A stretch of 64,000 bases of DNA from Acidobacteriota bacterium (GTDB lineage: Bacteria > Acidobacteriota > Thermoanaerobaculia > Multivoradales > JAGPDF01), in assembly GCA_014584695.1 (NCBI GenBank), contig JACTMI010000014.1:62001-126000 (forward strand), given 5' to 3'. The notes beneath the pieces are model-generated. The model worked only from the letters and a program-made list of their open reading frames with translations. It did not search any database and was not told the DNA's origin. A program made the translations under genes and the position numbers. Positions within the stretch are counted from its first letter, which is position 1. Every line of letters begins with the position of its first letter. This document shows positions 1 through 9,705 of the stretch, in pieces.

Positions 1-199
1 CCTGCCAATCCTGGTCGAGCACGAGCAGGTTGCCGAGGTCGTTGAACACCGCGGCATCGTCGGGCCGCTCTGCGGTGAGCGCCTGCTGGACCTCGATCGC
101 GCGGTCGAGCCGGTAGGGCGGCGTGGTGGCGAGCGCCGCGAGGGTGGCCAGAGCGGCGGCGGCCGCGGCGACGGCGAGGACGAGAGTGGACTTGCGCAC
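1..199 (-). CDS. Partial TPR-like exported/membrane-anchored protein (N-terminal part only)
   Basis: Reverse strand from GTG at 199, preceded by AAAGGAG: VRKSTLVLAVAAAAAALATLAALATTPPYRLDRAIEVQQALTAERPDDAAVFNDLGNLLVLDQDWQ; hydrophobic N-terminus then TPR-like repeat; runs off the window edge. Confidence 0.55.
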   Translation of the reverse strand, partial: MRKSTLVLAVAAAAAALATLAALATTPPYRLDRAIEVQQALTAERPDDAAVFNDLGNLLVLDQDWQ

Positions 200-227
200 G
201 GCGACTCCTTTGCGGCGGTGACCGGCG

Positions 228-863
228 CTAGTCGAGCCCGCCGACCGGTTTGGCTTTCAGCTTCAGCTTGCCCTCCTCGAGGGCGAGACGGAACTGCGCC
301 CGCTCGGCCCCGGTCCGCTCGCGGATGGTGTCGAGCTGCTTGCGCAGATGGGTGCGGAACGAGTCGAGCTCGAGGCGCGCGCCGCCGCCGCTGCGCACGA
401 GCCCGGCGAAGAGGGCGTCGACCGCCTCCGGGTCGAGGCGCTGGTCGAGCACGATGCCGGCCTGCGGATCGAGCGGGCGCGGCGCGGCGGCGGCGGCGGC
501 CGGATGGGTGGTGCCGCGCCCCTCCTCGCGCTCGCGCAAGCGGCGGCCGAACAGCTCGGAGATGCTGTTGAATCGGGCCTCGAGCGAGCCCAGGCGGAAC
601 TGCTCGACCGCGCTCTTCAGGTTGACCTGCCGCAGCGCGCGCAGCTCGCGCTGCACCTGCGTCCGCAGCTCCTCGGGTGGCAGCTTGAGCGCGCCGTTGA
701 AGAAACGCTCGGCGTCGAGCCGGAAGCGCTCGATGGTCTGCGCCAGGTGCTCGAGCTCGCGCTCGGCCGAGGGTGCCGCCGGCGTGGCCGAGGCTTCCCC
801 CGGCCGGCCCGGGCTGGCGGCGGCTCGCCCCGAGGGCGGCGGCAGGGGGCGCTTGGGGATCAG
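228..863 (-). CDS. MXAN_5187 C-terminal-domain-like protein (start uncertain; possible CTG at 863)
   Basis: ORF 228..656 extends in frame upstream (LEHLAQTIERFRLDAERFFNGALKLPPEELRTQVQRELRALRQVNLKSAVEQFRLGSLEARFNSISELFGRRLREREEG...KLKLKAKPV); AGGAG precedes CTG at 863. Confidence 0.55.
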   Translation of the reverse strand: MIPKRPLPPPSGRAAASPGRPGEASATPAAPSAERELEHLAQTIERFRLDAERFFNGALKLPPEELRTQVQRELRALRQVNLKSAVEQFRLGSLEARFNSISELFGRRLREREEGRGTTHPAAAAAAPRPLDPQAGIVLDQRLDPEAVDALFAGLVRSGGGARLELDSFRTHLRKQLDTIRERTGAERAQFRLALEEGKLKLKAKPVGGLD

Positions 864-895
864 TGGGGCGCTTCTCCTAGAATGCGATCGGAACC

Positions 896-2251
896 ATGAG
901 CGTCGCTTCGCGCGAGGACCCGCGTCGCCGGCTGCCGGCGGTCGACCGCCTGCTCGCCGACCCCCGCCTCGCCGATCTCGAAGGATCTTACGGGCGGGAG
1001 CGGGTGCGCGTCCAGGCGCGGCGGGCGCTCGAGGCCCTGCGCCAGCGCCTGGCGGCCGACCCGGAGCTCGCGGCCGCGGCCGCGGCCGAGGCGCTCCCGC
1101 AGACCATCGCCCAGGAGCTCGAGCGACGCTTCGGCCGGCCGCTCCGCCGCGTGCTCAACGCCACCGGCGTCTTCCTGCACACCAACCTCGGTCGCGCGCC
1201 GCTGCCGGCCGGGGTCGCGGCGCGGCTGCCGGAGCTGGCCACCGCGGCCTGTGATCTCGAGATCGACCTGGCGACCGGCCGGCGCGGCGACCGCGCGGAG
1301 CGGACCTCGCGACTGCTCGCGGAGCTCTCGGGCGCCGAGGCGGGCGTCGCGGTCAACAACGCCGCCGGCGCGCTGGTGCTGGCGCTGGCGACCTTGGCGG
1401 ACGAGGGCGAAGTGATCGTCTCGCGCGGCGAGCTGGTGGAGATCGGCGGCTCGTTCCGCATCCCGGAGATTCTCGTCGCCGCCGGCGCGCGGCTGGTCGA
1501 GGTCGGCACCACGAACCGGACCCACCTCGCCGACTACGAGCGCGCGCTCGGTCCCGCCACCGCCCTGCTGCTCAAGGTCCACGCCAGCAACTACCGGCAG
1601 ACCGGTTTCGTCGCCGAGGTAGCGCCAGCCGAGCTCGCCCAGCTCGCGCACCGGCACGGTCTGCCGCTCCTGGTCGACGAAGGGGCGGGGCTGCTGGCGC
1701 CGCGGCCGGAGGCGCAGCTCGCCGGGCAGCCGAGCTTCCGGGGCCTGCTCGCGGCCGGGTGCGACCTGGTCTGCGGCAGCGGCGACAAGCTGCTGGGCGG
1801 GCCGCAGGCCGGTCTGCTTGCCGGCCGGGCCGACCTCGTCGAGCGCTGCCGGCGCCATCCCCTCTACCGGGCGCTGCGGCTGGACCGCTTGCGGGCGGTG
1901 GCGCTCGACGGCATCCTGCGCCTCCACCTCGGCGCCGCGCCGCTGCCGCTCGACCGCCTCTGGCCGGAGCCGGCCGCGCACCGCGCGCGACTCGAGCGGG
2001 CCGCCGCCGGCTGCGGCGCCGAGATCGTGCCGGCGGAGGCGTTCATCGGCGGTGGCGCGGCGCCCGAGGCGCCGATCCCCGGCGAGGCGCTGGCGCTGCC
2101 GGGCGGGAGCGCCCGGCTGGCGCGGCTGCGCGCGGGGGTGCCACCGGTCGTCGGCTACCTGCGCGAGAGTCGGCTGATGATCGATCTGCGCACGGTCGAT
2201 CCGGCCGACGACGAGGTGCTGGTCTCGGCGTTGCGCGCGAGCGGAGACTAG
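896..2251 (+). CDS. selA: L-seryl-tRNA(Sec) selenium transferase
   Basis: SelA N-terminal LPAVDRLL, RVLNATGVFLHTNLGRAPL, PLP-lysine region CDLVCGSGDKLLGGPQAGLL. Confidence 0.93.
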   Translation: MSVASREDPRRRLPAVDRLLADPRLADLEGSYGRERVRVQARRALEALRQRLAADPELAAAAAAEALPQTIAQELERRFGRPLRRVLNATGVFLHTNLGRAPLPAGVAARLPELATAACDLEIDLATGRRGDRAERTSRLLAELSGAEAGVAVNNAAGALVLALATLADEGEVIVSRGELVEIGGSFRIPEILVAAGARLVEVGTTNRTHLADYERALGPATALLLKVHASNYRQTGFVAEVAPAELAQLAHRHGLPLLVDEGAGLLAPRPEAQLAGQPSFRGLLAAGCDLVCGSGDKLLGGPQAGLLAGRADLVERCRRHPLYRALRLDRLRAVALDGILRLHLGAAPLPLDRLWPEPAAHRARLERAAAGCGAEIVPAEAFIGGGAAPEAPIPGEALALPGGSARLARLRAGVPPVVGYLRESRLMIDLRTVDPADDEVLVSALRASGD

Positions 2252-2257
2252 CGAGCC

Positions 2258-3589
2258 ATGGCGCGCATCCTGGTGGTCGAGGACCGCGAGTCGCTGCGCC
2301 GGATGCTGCAGACGGCGCTGGCCGAAGGGGGGCACGAGGTCACGGCGGTCGACGACGCGCCGCCGGCGCGCGCGGCCCTCGGGCGCCAGCGCTTCGATCT
2401 GGTGCTGACCGATCTCCGGCTGCCGGGCGGCGACGGTCTCGACGTGCTGGCGGCGGCGCGCGCGACCCAGCCCGAGCTGCCGGTCGTCGTCCTGACGGCG
2501 TTCGGCACCGTCGCCGCCGCGGTCGAGGCGATGAAGCGCGGCGCCGCCGATTTCCTCGAGAAGCCGGTCGAGATCTCCCAGCTCGAGCAGCTGGTCGAGG
2601 CGCTGGCCGGTGGCGCCCCGCCGGCGGAGCGTTTCGAGGCTCCCGGCGTGCCGCCGATCGTCGGCGCCCATCCGCGGCTGCGCGCGGCGCTCCGGCTGCT
2701 CGAGCGGGTGGCGCCGACCGAGAGCACGGTGCTGCTCTCCGGCGAAAGCGGCACCGGCAAGGAGCTGTTCGCGCGCGCCTTGCACGCGCTTTCGCCGCGC
2801 GCCCGCGGGCCGTTCGTGGCGCTCAACTGCGCGGCGATCCCCGAGACGCTGATCGAAACCGAGCTGTTCGGGCACGAGAAGGGCGCCTTCACGGGAGCCG
2901 ACCGGCGGCGGCTCGGCCGCTTCGAGCAGGCGCGCGGGGGCACCCTCTTCCTCGACGAGATCGGCGAGCTGCCGATCGCCGTCCAGGCCAAGGTGCTGCG
3001 CGTGCTCGACGGCGCCGGTTTCGAGCGGCTGGGCGGCGGCGAGCACCTGCGCACCGATGTCCGCCTGGTCGCCGCCACCAACCGGGATCTCGCCGCGATG
3101 GCGGCCGGCGGGACTTTCCGCCGCGATCTGCTCTTCCGTCTCGAGATCTTCCCGATCGCCCTGCCGTCGCTCGCCGAGCGGCCGAGCGACGTGCCGCTGC
3201 TGGCGCGCCACCTGCTGGCCGAGCTGGCGGCGAAGCACCGGGCCAAGGCCCCCGAGCTCGAGCCCGCGGCGCTCGACTGGCTGGCGTCCGCGCCGTGGCC
3301 GGGCAACGTCCGCCAGCTCGCCAACGTGCTCGAGCGAGCGGTGATCCTCCATCCCGGCGAACGATTGGCCGTCGCCGGAATCCGCGCGCTGGTCGAGCCC
3401 GAAGGGGAAGTGCTCGGCGGTGGGACCGGCGCCGCCGAGGAGAGCGAACGCGAGCGCCTCCGTGACGCGCTCGCCGCCACCGCGGGCGACAAGCGCCGCG
3501 CCGCGGAGCGGCTCGGCTGGAGCTATCGCACCGTGCTGCGCAAAGTGCGCGAGCTCGACCTCGCCGGGTTTCCGAAGTACCGCCGTTAG
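2258..3589 (+). CDS. Sigma-54-dependent response regulator (REC-AAA+-Fis HTH, NtrC family)
   Basis: REC domain ILVVEDRESLRRML..LTDLRLPGGDGL; Walker A GESGTGKE; GAFTGA loop; C-terminal Fis-like HTH KRRAAERLGWSYRTVLRKVRE. Confidence 0.93.
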   Translation: MARILVVEDRESLRRMLQTALAEGGHEVTAVDDAPPARAALGRQRFDLVLTDLRLPGGDGLDVLAAARATQPELPVVVLTAFGTVAAAVEAMKRGAADFLEKPVEISQLEQLVEALAGGAPPAERFEAPGVPPIVGAHPRLRAALRLLERVAPTESTVLLSGESGTGKELFARALHALSPRARGPFVALNCAAIPETLIETELFGHEKGAFTGADRRRLGRFEQARGGTLFLDEIGELPIAVQAKVLRVLDGAGFERLGGGEHLRTDVRLVAATNRDLAAMAAGGTFRRDLLFRLEIFPIALPSLAERPSDVPLLARHLLAELAAKHRAKAPELEPAALDWLASAPWPGNVRQLANVLERAVILHPGERLAVAGIRALVEPEGEVLGGGTGAAEESERERLRDALAATAGDKRRAAERLGWSYRTVLRKVRELDLAGFPKYRR

Positions 3590-3607
3590 CGCGCCGGGGG
3601 TGCGCGC
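3589..3607. terminator. Possible bidirectional hairpin between convergent genes
   Basis: gcgcgc-cgggggt-gcgcgc immediately after the stop of the response regulator; no clear T-tract. Confidence 0.3.
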
Positions 3608-3609
3608 CT

Positions 3610-4092
3610 TCAGGCGGGTGGGAGTTGGGGCTCGACCTCGGCGCGAACCTCGAGCTCGCGCGCCGCGAGCTCTCGATCCTCGGCCCAGACGCTGAGGCGG
3701 TACCGCCCCGGGGGCCAGCCACCGGCTCGTGCGAAGTGGCCGAACCCTTCACCGGACTCGCCACTCGTCGCGACCGGGATCTCCTGGTCGACGGGCGGAT
3801 CGCCCGCGCCGGTGAGTCTCAGCCGCGCTCCGGCGTCGACGCGTCGGACCGCCACGCAGATCTCGTCGGCCGGCGCGAACAGCGTCGCCGCGTCGACGGT
3901 GTGCTGTTCGCCGTCGGTGCAGTGTCCGATTTCGAGCCGCGCCACCGCCTCCGGCGATTCGTGCGGCACGCCGCTCGCCGTGGCGGCCGGGCCCGGCTCG
4001 GAGGCGGGCCGGGGACCACAGGCCACCGCTCCGAGCCCCGCCAGCAGGAGGGCGCCCAGAGGCGAGCGTCGCCGCGCGTGCCGTTTCATCAC
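3610..4092 (-). CDS. Small predicted lipoprotein, unknown function
   Basis: MMKRHARRRSPLGALLLAGLGAVACGPRP: signal peptide with lipobox-like LGAVAC; last gene of the minor-pilin/PilY1 operon. Confidence 0.7.
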   Translation of the reverse strand: MMKRHARRRSPLGALLLAGLGAVACGPRPASEPGPAATASGVPHESPEAVARLEIGHCTDGEQHTVDAATLFAPADEICVAVRRVDAGARLRLTGAGDPPVDQEIPVATSGESGEGFGHFARAGGWPPGRYRLSVWAEDRELAARELEVRAEVEPQLPPA

Positions 4093-4868
4093 AGCGGCGG
4101 CGCCGCCGCCGGCTCCATCTCGAGCTCCTCGCCCTCCTCTGGAGCCAGGTCGTCAGGCTCGACGCTCTCTTCGGGCGAGAGCTCGCCCCCCTCGCCCTCC
4201 TCGCCAGCAGCGGCGCGCCGCAGGGCGAACGGGGTGCCCTGGGCGTCGAAGCGCGCCGCGGCGAAGTCGGCGACGCCGGGGAAGACGACGCGGAAGTTGG
4301 CGGTCTTGCCGGCGGTGATGGCCGGGGCGTTGACCCTGCCGTCGGCGGTGGCGATCAGCCGCCCCTCTTCGTCGTAGAGGGTGACGACCAGGGCGGGGGA
4401 GGTGACGTTGGTGTTGCCGTTGTTGCGGACCGTGCCGAAGATCTCGATCCCGTCGCCGTTCGGGGTCTCGGTCTTCTCCCAGGAGATCACTTCGAGTCCG
4501 GTCGAAGTGGCTTCCTCCTTCTTCTCGACCGTGCCTTCGGCCCCTTCGTCGAGGTCGCGCACGGGCGGAAAGTCCCTCTCCGTGAGTCGGAGGACCGGCT
4601 CGGGCTTGGCCTCCGCGACGGGCGCCGGCGCGGGCGTGCGCGCCTTCTGGGTCTCGACGGCCGACAGGTCGAGGTCGATCTGGTCCGCCCGGATCGACGA
4701 CAGGGTGCCGTTGGGCTGGGTGAAGAGCACCCTCTTCCCTTCGACCTTCCAGGCACCCTTGGTCTCGATCTTCCCGCCGTCGCGGGTGACCAGCCAGTCG
4801 GCGTTGGCCGAGCCCCCGACGAGGCTGGCGGCGAGGGCGAGGAGCAGGGACTGCCGCAGATTCCGCAC
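4089..4868 (-). CDS. FxLYD-type domain exported protein
   Basis: GTG at 4868 overlapping the pilY1-like stop; signal peptide RNLRQSLLLALAASLVGGSANA; IEIFGTVRNNGNTNVTSPALVVTLYDEEGRLIATADGRV resembles FxLYD. The 418-aa ORF start in the track is an upstream over-extension. Confidence 0.7.
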   Translation of the reverse strand: MRNLRQSLLLALAASLVGGSANADWLVTRDGGKIETKGAWKVEGKRVLFTQPNGTLSSIRADQIDLDLSAVETQKARTPAPAPVAEAKPEPVLRLTERDFPPVRDLDEGAEGTVEKKEEATSTGLEVISWEKTETPNGDGIEIFGTVRNNGNTNVTSPALVVTLYDEEGRLIATADGRVNAPAITAGKTANFRVVFPGVADFAAARFDAQGTPFALRRAAAGEEGEGGELSPEESVEPDDLAPEEGEELEMEPAAAPPL

Positions 4869-4870
4869 GG

Positions 4871-7800
4871 TCAGAACTCCTTGAAGTTGGTCGGCTCGAT
4901 GCAGATCGGCACCGGGGCGACGAACACGATTCGGGTGTCCTGTCGGAGCGATTTTACATTCTGCGTGTAGTTTCCGAAACGGCAGTTGGCCGGGAAGAGC
5001 CGCTTGAGCTCCTCCTTGACCATTTCGAGGGACGGGGTCAACCGGTCGGCGTTCGAGCCGCCACCCCCCTGGTTGCCGGTCGCGCCCCGCTCGACGAAAG
5101 GCGCGGAGTGGAAGGACGTCGAAGTGAAGTAGCGCTGCCGCAGGTTGGTGTTGTCGGGATCCGGGAACCAGTAGCCGGCGCCGCTCAAGGTACCGACGAT
5201 GAAGAGCCGGCTCTCGCCGGTGCGCGAGCAGGTGCCGTCGGGGTTCTCGATCTCGTCCGGCGCGAAGGAGATGAAGATCGTGATGCCGGAGAGCGCGAAC
5301 GCCTCGGAGATCAACCGCTCGTTGGTATCCAGCCGGATCCACCACCCCGGTGTCGGGTCGCTCGGGTCGACCAGGTAGCCACTCAGATCTCCTGGATTGG
5401 TGTCCGGAGCGATCATCTGGTAACTCGCCTCGGTCAGCGGCGTCGGGCAGCCGCCGCAGGGCGGATCGACCGTGCCGTCGCGGTCGTTGTCGACGAACCC
5501 GGTGTCGAGGATCATGTAGAAACGACCCTCCTGGCCGTTGTCGTCCCAGAGGTTCCAGCGGTTGCCGGTACCGAACGCCAGGGCCGTGGCCTGGCGCTGC
5601 TGGACATAGATCGCGCCGATCTCGTGGTAGATCGGTGTGCCGTTGGTGACGAACACCGTGAAGGGGTCGTAGCGGCCGACGTCACCCACGGGCCCGGCGA
5701 TGCGCTGCGTCTGGACCGTGACGGTCGAGCCACCGACCAGTGTGTCGACGTTGACGTCGATCAGGCGCATCGGGCCCGACTCGAGAATGACCTTGTAGAC
5801 GCGTCCCGCCGTGGTGCCGAAATAGAGCGTCTTCAGGTAACCGTCGCCGCCGGAAACGGTGGCGACATCGCCGGGGACGGCGCCCTGGACCGCGTGCTTC
5901 CAGAGCACTCGCCCGGTCTCGATGTCCACCATGTAGACGTAGTTGCCGTGAGGCCGCGTCGGGGGGTCGCCGAGCCCACCACCGAACACCGCGACGAAAC
6001 GGTCCTCGACCGAATCCTCGCTGCAATCGGCGTCACAGACCCGGATCCGTCCGGTCGCCGGCACGCTCCAGGTGTTGGCGAGGTCGGGCCAGCCGTTGAG
6101 GTCCTCGTCCATCCGCGCCAGCGGGTTGCCGGGCACCGAGTCGGTGAACTCCCAGAGCACCGACGGGAAGGGGCGGCTGCCGCAGGCGGCCGGCCCGTCC
6201 GTGCAGGACGGCACGTAGTCGTTGACCGGCTGGGGCACGTTGGTGGCGCTCGCGATCACGTCGGGCTGGGTGATGTCGAGCGCGAAGTAGCCGCTGCCGC
6301 CCTCGCGGTAGCTGCCGATCAGCACGGTGCGCCACTCGCGGTCGAGGCAGGTGACGGCGCCGGCGGTCGCGCCCGCCGGATCGATGAAGACGTCGTCGAC
6401 GCGGACCGAGTTGTCGAGCCCCCAGTCCTGGTCCGTCGTCTCGGCGAGCTGGCGCAGGTGAGGCAGCATCTGGCGCGGCACGAATGCGAACAGCTCCTTG
6501 CCGGTCCCGTTCGTGAAAGCGCCTTCGATCGGATCGCCGTCCCCGTCCGGTTGCCCGTCGCCGTCGCGGTCCTCGGTGGTCGGCAGCTTGCAATCGGGCC
6601 CCTCGAAGATGCCGGCGTCGAAGGCGTGGAGCTGGCCGTCGTTCGAGCCGACGAAGAGCATCTTCCGCCGGCAGAGGTGGCGGTCGGCGAACCACTTGTA
6701 GGAGACCGCCGGGCTGCGCGTCGGGTCCGGGTCCTGGTTGCAGAGCCGCTTGCTGACGTAGGGATCGCCGGTGTAGTAGTCGAAGCGTCCGGGCTGGTCG
6801 ACGACGATCGGATTCGAGTGGAAGATGTCGCCCAGCAAGTAGGTGATGTCCGAAGTCACGTTGGTGAACGGGTCGGTGATCTGGGCCTGCTTCTCGGCGA
6901 GCGTCTTGACGATCACCTTTTCCAGCAGGTCGTAAGCGGCGGTCTCGGAATCGGTGTCACCGGGAACGAAGGGGATCTCCATGCCCTCCCAGAGGTCGCG
7001 CTTGTTCTGATCGGTCGTCGGGAAGGTGAAGAGCTGGCGGTTGCCCGCGCCTGGCGACGAGACCCAGATCGTGCCGCCCGGCAGAGCGGCGTCGAACTGG
7101 CTGTAGAAGAAGCGGCGCTGGTCCGCGCCGAGACCCAGCCGCAGCGTGGTCGGGTCGCCGACGTCGATCTCGTTCTCGAGCGGCGCCTGGAGCAGTAGCC
7201 CGGTGGGTTGGTAGCTCGAGCCACCCGGTACGTCGGGCTGCGAATCTCCCGCATCCCACAGAAGGCACTCGGCGGTGTCGCCGGGCGCGCAGACACGGTC
7301 TTTGTCGGGCTTGCCGTCGCCGGTGGTCGGCACCGGCTTCAGGTAGGCGTCCAGTCGCGCCGCCCAGGTCGACTCGTTGTCGAGCGGCGTGAAGCTCGAG
7401 ATGATGACCTTGTCCTCGACATTGGCCTGGAGGGTCGGCGCCGCGGCCGATGCGAACGCCGAGGCGGTCTCCTTGATCGCGCTGAAGGTCGAAGCCAGCG
7501 CATCGACGAGCTCGTCCTCGCTGTTGGGCAGGAAGAGATGGTCGTTGGTGGGCGAGGTCGTGCAGGTCACCCCACCTGGCGCCTGCCCGCCGCCGGCGCA
7601 GGTGGTGGCGACGAGCGTGTTGCCGCCACCGAGTGGCAGACCGAAGCCGATGACGTAGGTCTCGATGTCCCGGTTGAGCAGCTGACCGGCGATGGTCGCC
7701 GGGTTGCCGCCGCAGGTCTCGTCGCCATCGGTGATGATGAGCAGCGTCACCTTCTTGCAACCGAACCGCGGGTCTTCCGCGGCCGCCACTTGGCGCCAGG

Positions 7801-9127
7801 CGTCGAACCAGTCGCGGAAGTTGGCCATCGAGGCGCCGATGGGAGTCGAGCCGGAGGCGATCAGCGGCTTCTGCGAGCCATTGCGGAGCGTCAGCCGCCC
7901 GCTCGACTGCGTGTGCTGGAAGTAACGACCCTGGCGGAAGTCCGGCCGGGCGCCGAGGCCCTCGCTGATCAGGTTGGGCGCCAGCCGGGTCAGGATCAGA
8001 TCCCGGTTGTTGTAGGCCACGGCCGCATTCGCGTGGCCGAGCCAGGAGTCTTCGCTCCAGTCGAGCGGGATCACGTCGCCGCGGTTGAGGCAGCCGCCGC
8101 AGGATCGTCCGAGCGGATCGGCGACGGTAACCTGCTTGAGGTTGATGCCGTTGGTGTCGGTCGCCGTGTCGGTGTTGGGTTCCCACCCGTCGCAGGTCCC
8201 GCTGGCCTGTGGATTCTGCGAGGTGACACTGAAAAAGCCCGCCGGTACGCCGCCGGGGCCGACGTCGGCGTCGCGCTCCCAGATGATGAAGTCCGAAGAT
8301 CCGGTGAAGGGGATCCCCCGGTTGTCGGCGACGTAGTAGCGGGTGAAGACGCGATCATGGTTGCCGCTGTCGTAGGTCCTTGTCCCACCGGAACCCGTCG
8401 TGCAGGTGTTGCTGGTGCCGAACCTCTGCAGCCGCATGCGCACCGTGATGTTGTCGCTGCCCAGCGGAGCGGTGGCGTTGCCGATCAGAGTGAAGTCCAT
8501 GCGAAAGCGGTAGTTGCCGCCAGCGACCCGGTGGATGAACCAGATCGTCGTGGTGACCGGAGTGCCGGCCCAGCCAAGCTTGGGGAAGCGGTTGAACTCG
8601 CCCAGCGCCTCGAGCAGGTTGTTTCCAGTTTGGGTGAGGTTGGGACCGGAGCCACAGGCGCCGAGCGCATTGTCCGTGCCGTCGATACCCGCCTGTGGCC
8701 CGAACGTGATCGGCTCGGACGTCGTCGGCCAGTCGAGCTGCGTGCTCGCGTCTGTGACCCACGGCAGCACCTCCTGCCCGTCCAAGAGGCGGTAGAGAAA
8801 GTGCTTGTAGATGACCTGCATGCCATCCTGGTCGAAGGTCGCGAAACCGAAGTTGATGTCGTCGGTCGCTTGGAGGGCGCGGAAGATGCCGGACTTCGCC
8901 TGGTAGAACTTCGAGCTCGGATCGTCGGCCGAAGCCGGGGCCCAGGCGTCGCCGGCGGGCTGCCAGTTCATCGAGCCGGAGACGTCGAAGAGGATGAAAA
9001 CGTAGGGGGCGTCCTGGGTATTGCGCAGCAGGTCGCGGTCGTCCGCGCCGGCCGAGGCGGGCACGAGGCTCGCGGCGAGAAGCAGGGCGCCGAGGGCGCG
9101 GGCGAGGGTTCTCGACGGGGTGGTCAT
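4871..9127 (-). CDS. pilY1: PilY1/PilC-family type IV pilus biogenesis protein with vWA domain
   Basis: ATG at 9127 with signal peptide; N-terminal vWA MIDAS YVFILFDVSGSMNW; C-terminal PilY1 propeller-type sequence (MLFVGSNDGQLHAFDAGIFEG...ELFAFVPRQMLPHLRQL); Ca-loop-like DRDGDGQPDGDGDPIEG; adjacent to pilVWX-like genes. Confidence 0.9.
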   Translation of the reverse strand: MTTPSRTLARALGALLLAASLVPASAGADDRDLLRNTQDAPYVFILFDVSGSMNWQPAGDAWAPASADDPSSKFYQAKSGIFRALQATDDINFGFATFDQDGMQVIYKHFLYRLLDGQEVLPWVTDASTQLDWPTTSEPITFGPQAGIDGTDNALGACGSGPNLTQTGNNLLEALGEFNRFPKLGWAGTPVTTTIWFIHRVAGGNYRFRMDFTLIGNATAPLGSDNITVRMRLQRFGTSNTCTTGSGGTRTYDSGNHDRVFTRYYVADNRGIPFTGSSDFIIWERDADVGPGGVPAGFFSVTSQNPQASGTCDGWEPNTDTATDTNGINLKQVTVADPLGRSCGGCLNRGDVIPLDWSEDSWLGHANAAVAYNNRDLILTRLAPNLISEGLGARPDFRQGRYFQHTQSSGRLTLRNGSQKPLIASGSTPIGASMANFRDWFDAWRQVAAAEDPRFGCKKVTLLIITDGDETCGGNPATIAGQLLNRDIETYVIGFGLPLGGGNTLVATTCAGGGQAPGGVTCTTSPTNDHLFLPNSEDELVDALASTFSAIKETASAFASAAAPTLQANVEDKVIISSFTPLDNESTWAARLDAYLKPVPTTGDGKPDKDRVCAPGDTAECLLWDAGDSQPDVPGGSSYQPTGLLLQAPLENEIDVGDPTTLRLGLGADQRRFFYSQFDAALPGGTIWVSSPGAGNRQLFTFPTTDQNKRDLWEGMEIPFVPGDTDSETAAYDLLEKVIVKTLAEKQAQITDPFTNVTSDITYLLGDIFHSNPIVVDQPGRFDYYTGDPYVSKRLCNQDPDPTRSPAVSYKWFADRHLCRRKMLFVGSNDGQLHAFDAGIFEGPDCKLPTTEDRDGDGQPDGDGDPIEGAFTNGTGKELFAFVPRQMLPHLRQLAETTDQDWGLDNSVRVDDVFIDPAGATAGAVTCLDREWRTVLIGSYREGGSGYFALDITQPDVIASATNVPQPVNDYVPSCTDGPAACGSRPFPSVLWEFTDSVPGNPLARMDEDLNGWPDLANTWSVPATGRIRVCDADCSEDSVEDRFVAVFGGGLGDPPTRPHGNYVYMVDIETGRVLWKHAVQGAVPGDVATVSGGDGYLKTLYFGTTAGRVYKVILESGPMRLIDVNVDTLVGGSTVTVQTQRIAGPVGDVGRYDPFTVFVTNGTPIYHEIGAIYVQQRQATALAFGTGNRWNLWDDNGQEGRFYMILDTGFVDNDRDGTVDPPCGGCPTPLTEASYQMIAPDTNPGDLSGYLVDPSDPTPGWWIRLDTNERLISEAFALSGITIFISFAPDEIENPDGTCSRTGESRLFIVGTLSGAGYWFPDPDNTNLRQRYFTSTSFHSAPFVERGATGNQGGGGSNADRLTPSLEMVKEELKRLFPANCRFGNYTQNVKSLRQDTRIVFVAPVPICIEPTNFKEF

Positions 9128-9141
9128 GGATCCTCCGAGCC

Positions 9142-9705
9142 TCAGTACTTGATGATGCTGAGATCGCCGGCCTCCTGGAGGGCGGCGATCGTCTGGTCCC
9201 AGGGTTGCAGCGCGAACATCTGCGACACGGTCTTGCGCGCCTGCTCGAGCGGAGTGGCGCCGACCGAAAGTCGGGTCGAAGTCGACGTCACGACGTGGTT
9301 GACCGAGAAATACTCGGCGTCCTGATTCAGCATGCACAGGTTGCAGGTGCCCGAGAAGATCGGATAGATCGGCGACACCTCGATGATCTCGCGCACCGCC
9401 GTGCCGAGGATCGTCCGGCGCCCGAGCTCGATCTCGTTGTTCTGGGCGCGCGTCCGGGCCACCACCGCGCCGTTGACGAGGTGGTTGGCGAGCTGGATGC
9501 GCAGGCCCGAATCGGCGCCGTAGAAGACCCGCGTCAGCTGTTGCTCGGAGGCGCCGATCTGCACTTCGGTCTGGGTAATGAGGGCGAGCGACAGCCCGAC
9601 CACCGTCAAGACGAGCAAGACGAAGAGGACGAAGAGGTAGGCGCTGCCGCGCTCGGCGGCGCGCTCCGGTTGGCGCGCGGAGGGCTCTTGCGTGGTGGCG
9701 ATCAT
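9142..9705 (-). CDS. pilX: PilX-like minor pilin assembly protein
   Basis: MIATTQEPSARQPERAAERGSAYLFVLFVLLVLTVVGLSLALITQTEVQIGASEQQLTRVFYGADSG; hydrophobic PilX-type N-terminus, position between pilW-like and pilY1-like genes. Confidence 0.75.
   Translation of the reverse strand: MIATTQEPSARQPERAAERGSAYLFVLFVLLVLTVVGLSLALITQTEVQIGASEQQLTRVFYGADSGLRIQLANHLVNGAVVARTRAQNNEIELGRRTILGTAVREIIEVSPIYPIFSGTCNLCMLNQDAEYFSVNHVVTSTSTRLSVGATPLEQARKTVSQMFALQPWDQTIAALQEAGDLSIIKY

Noticed and set aside
860-3352. 830-aa minus-strand ORF opposite selA and the NtrC regulator
   Set aside because: Antisense open frame caused by high GC; Arg/Gln/Gly-rich sequence with no recognisable domain, while the plus strand carries clear SelA and AAA+ motifs.
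5108-7198. 696-aa plus-strand ORF opposite pilY1 (also 7208..9325)
   Set aside because: Antisense high-GC artefact; the opposite strand encodes an unambiguous PilY1-type protein.
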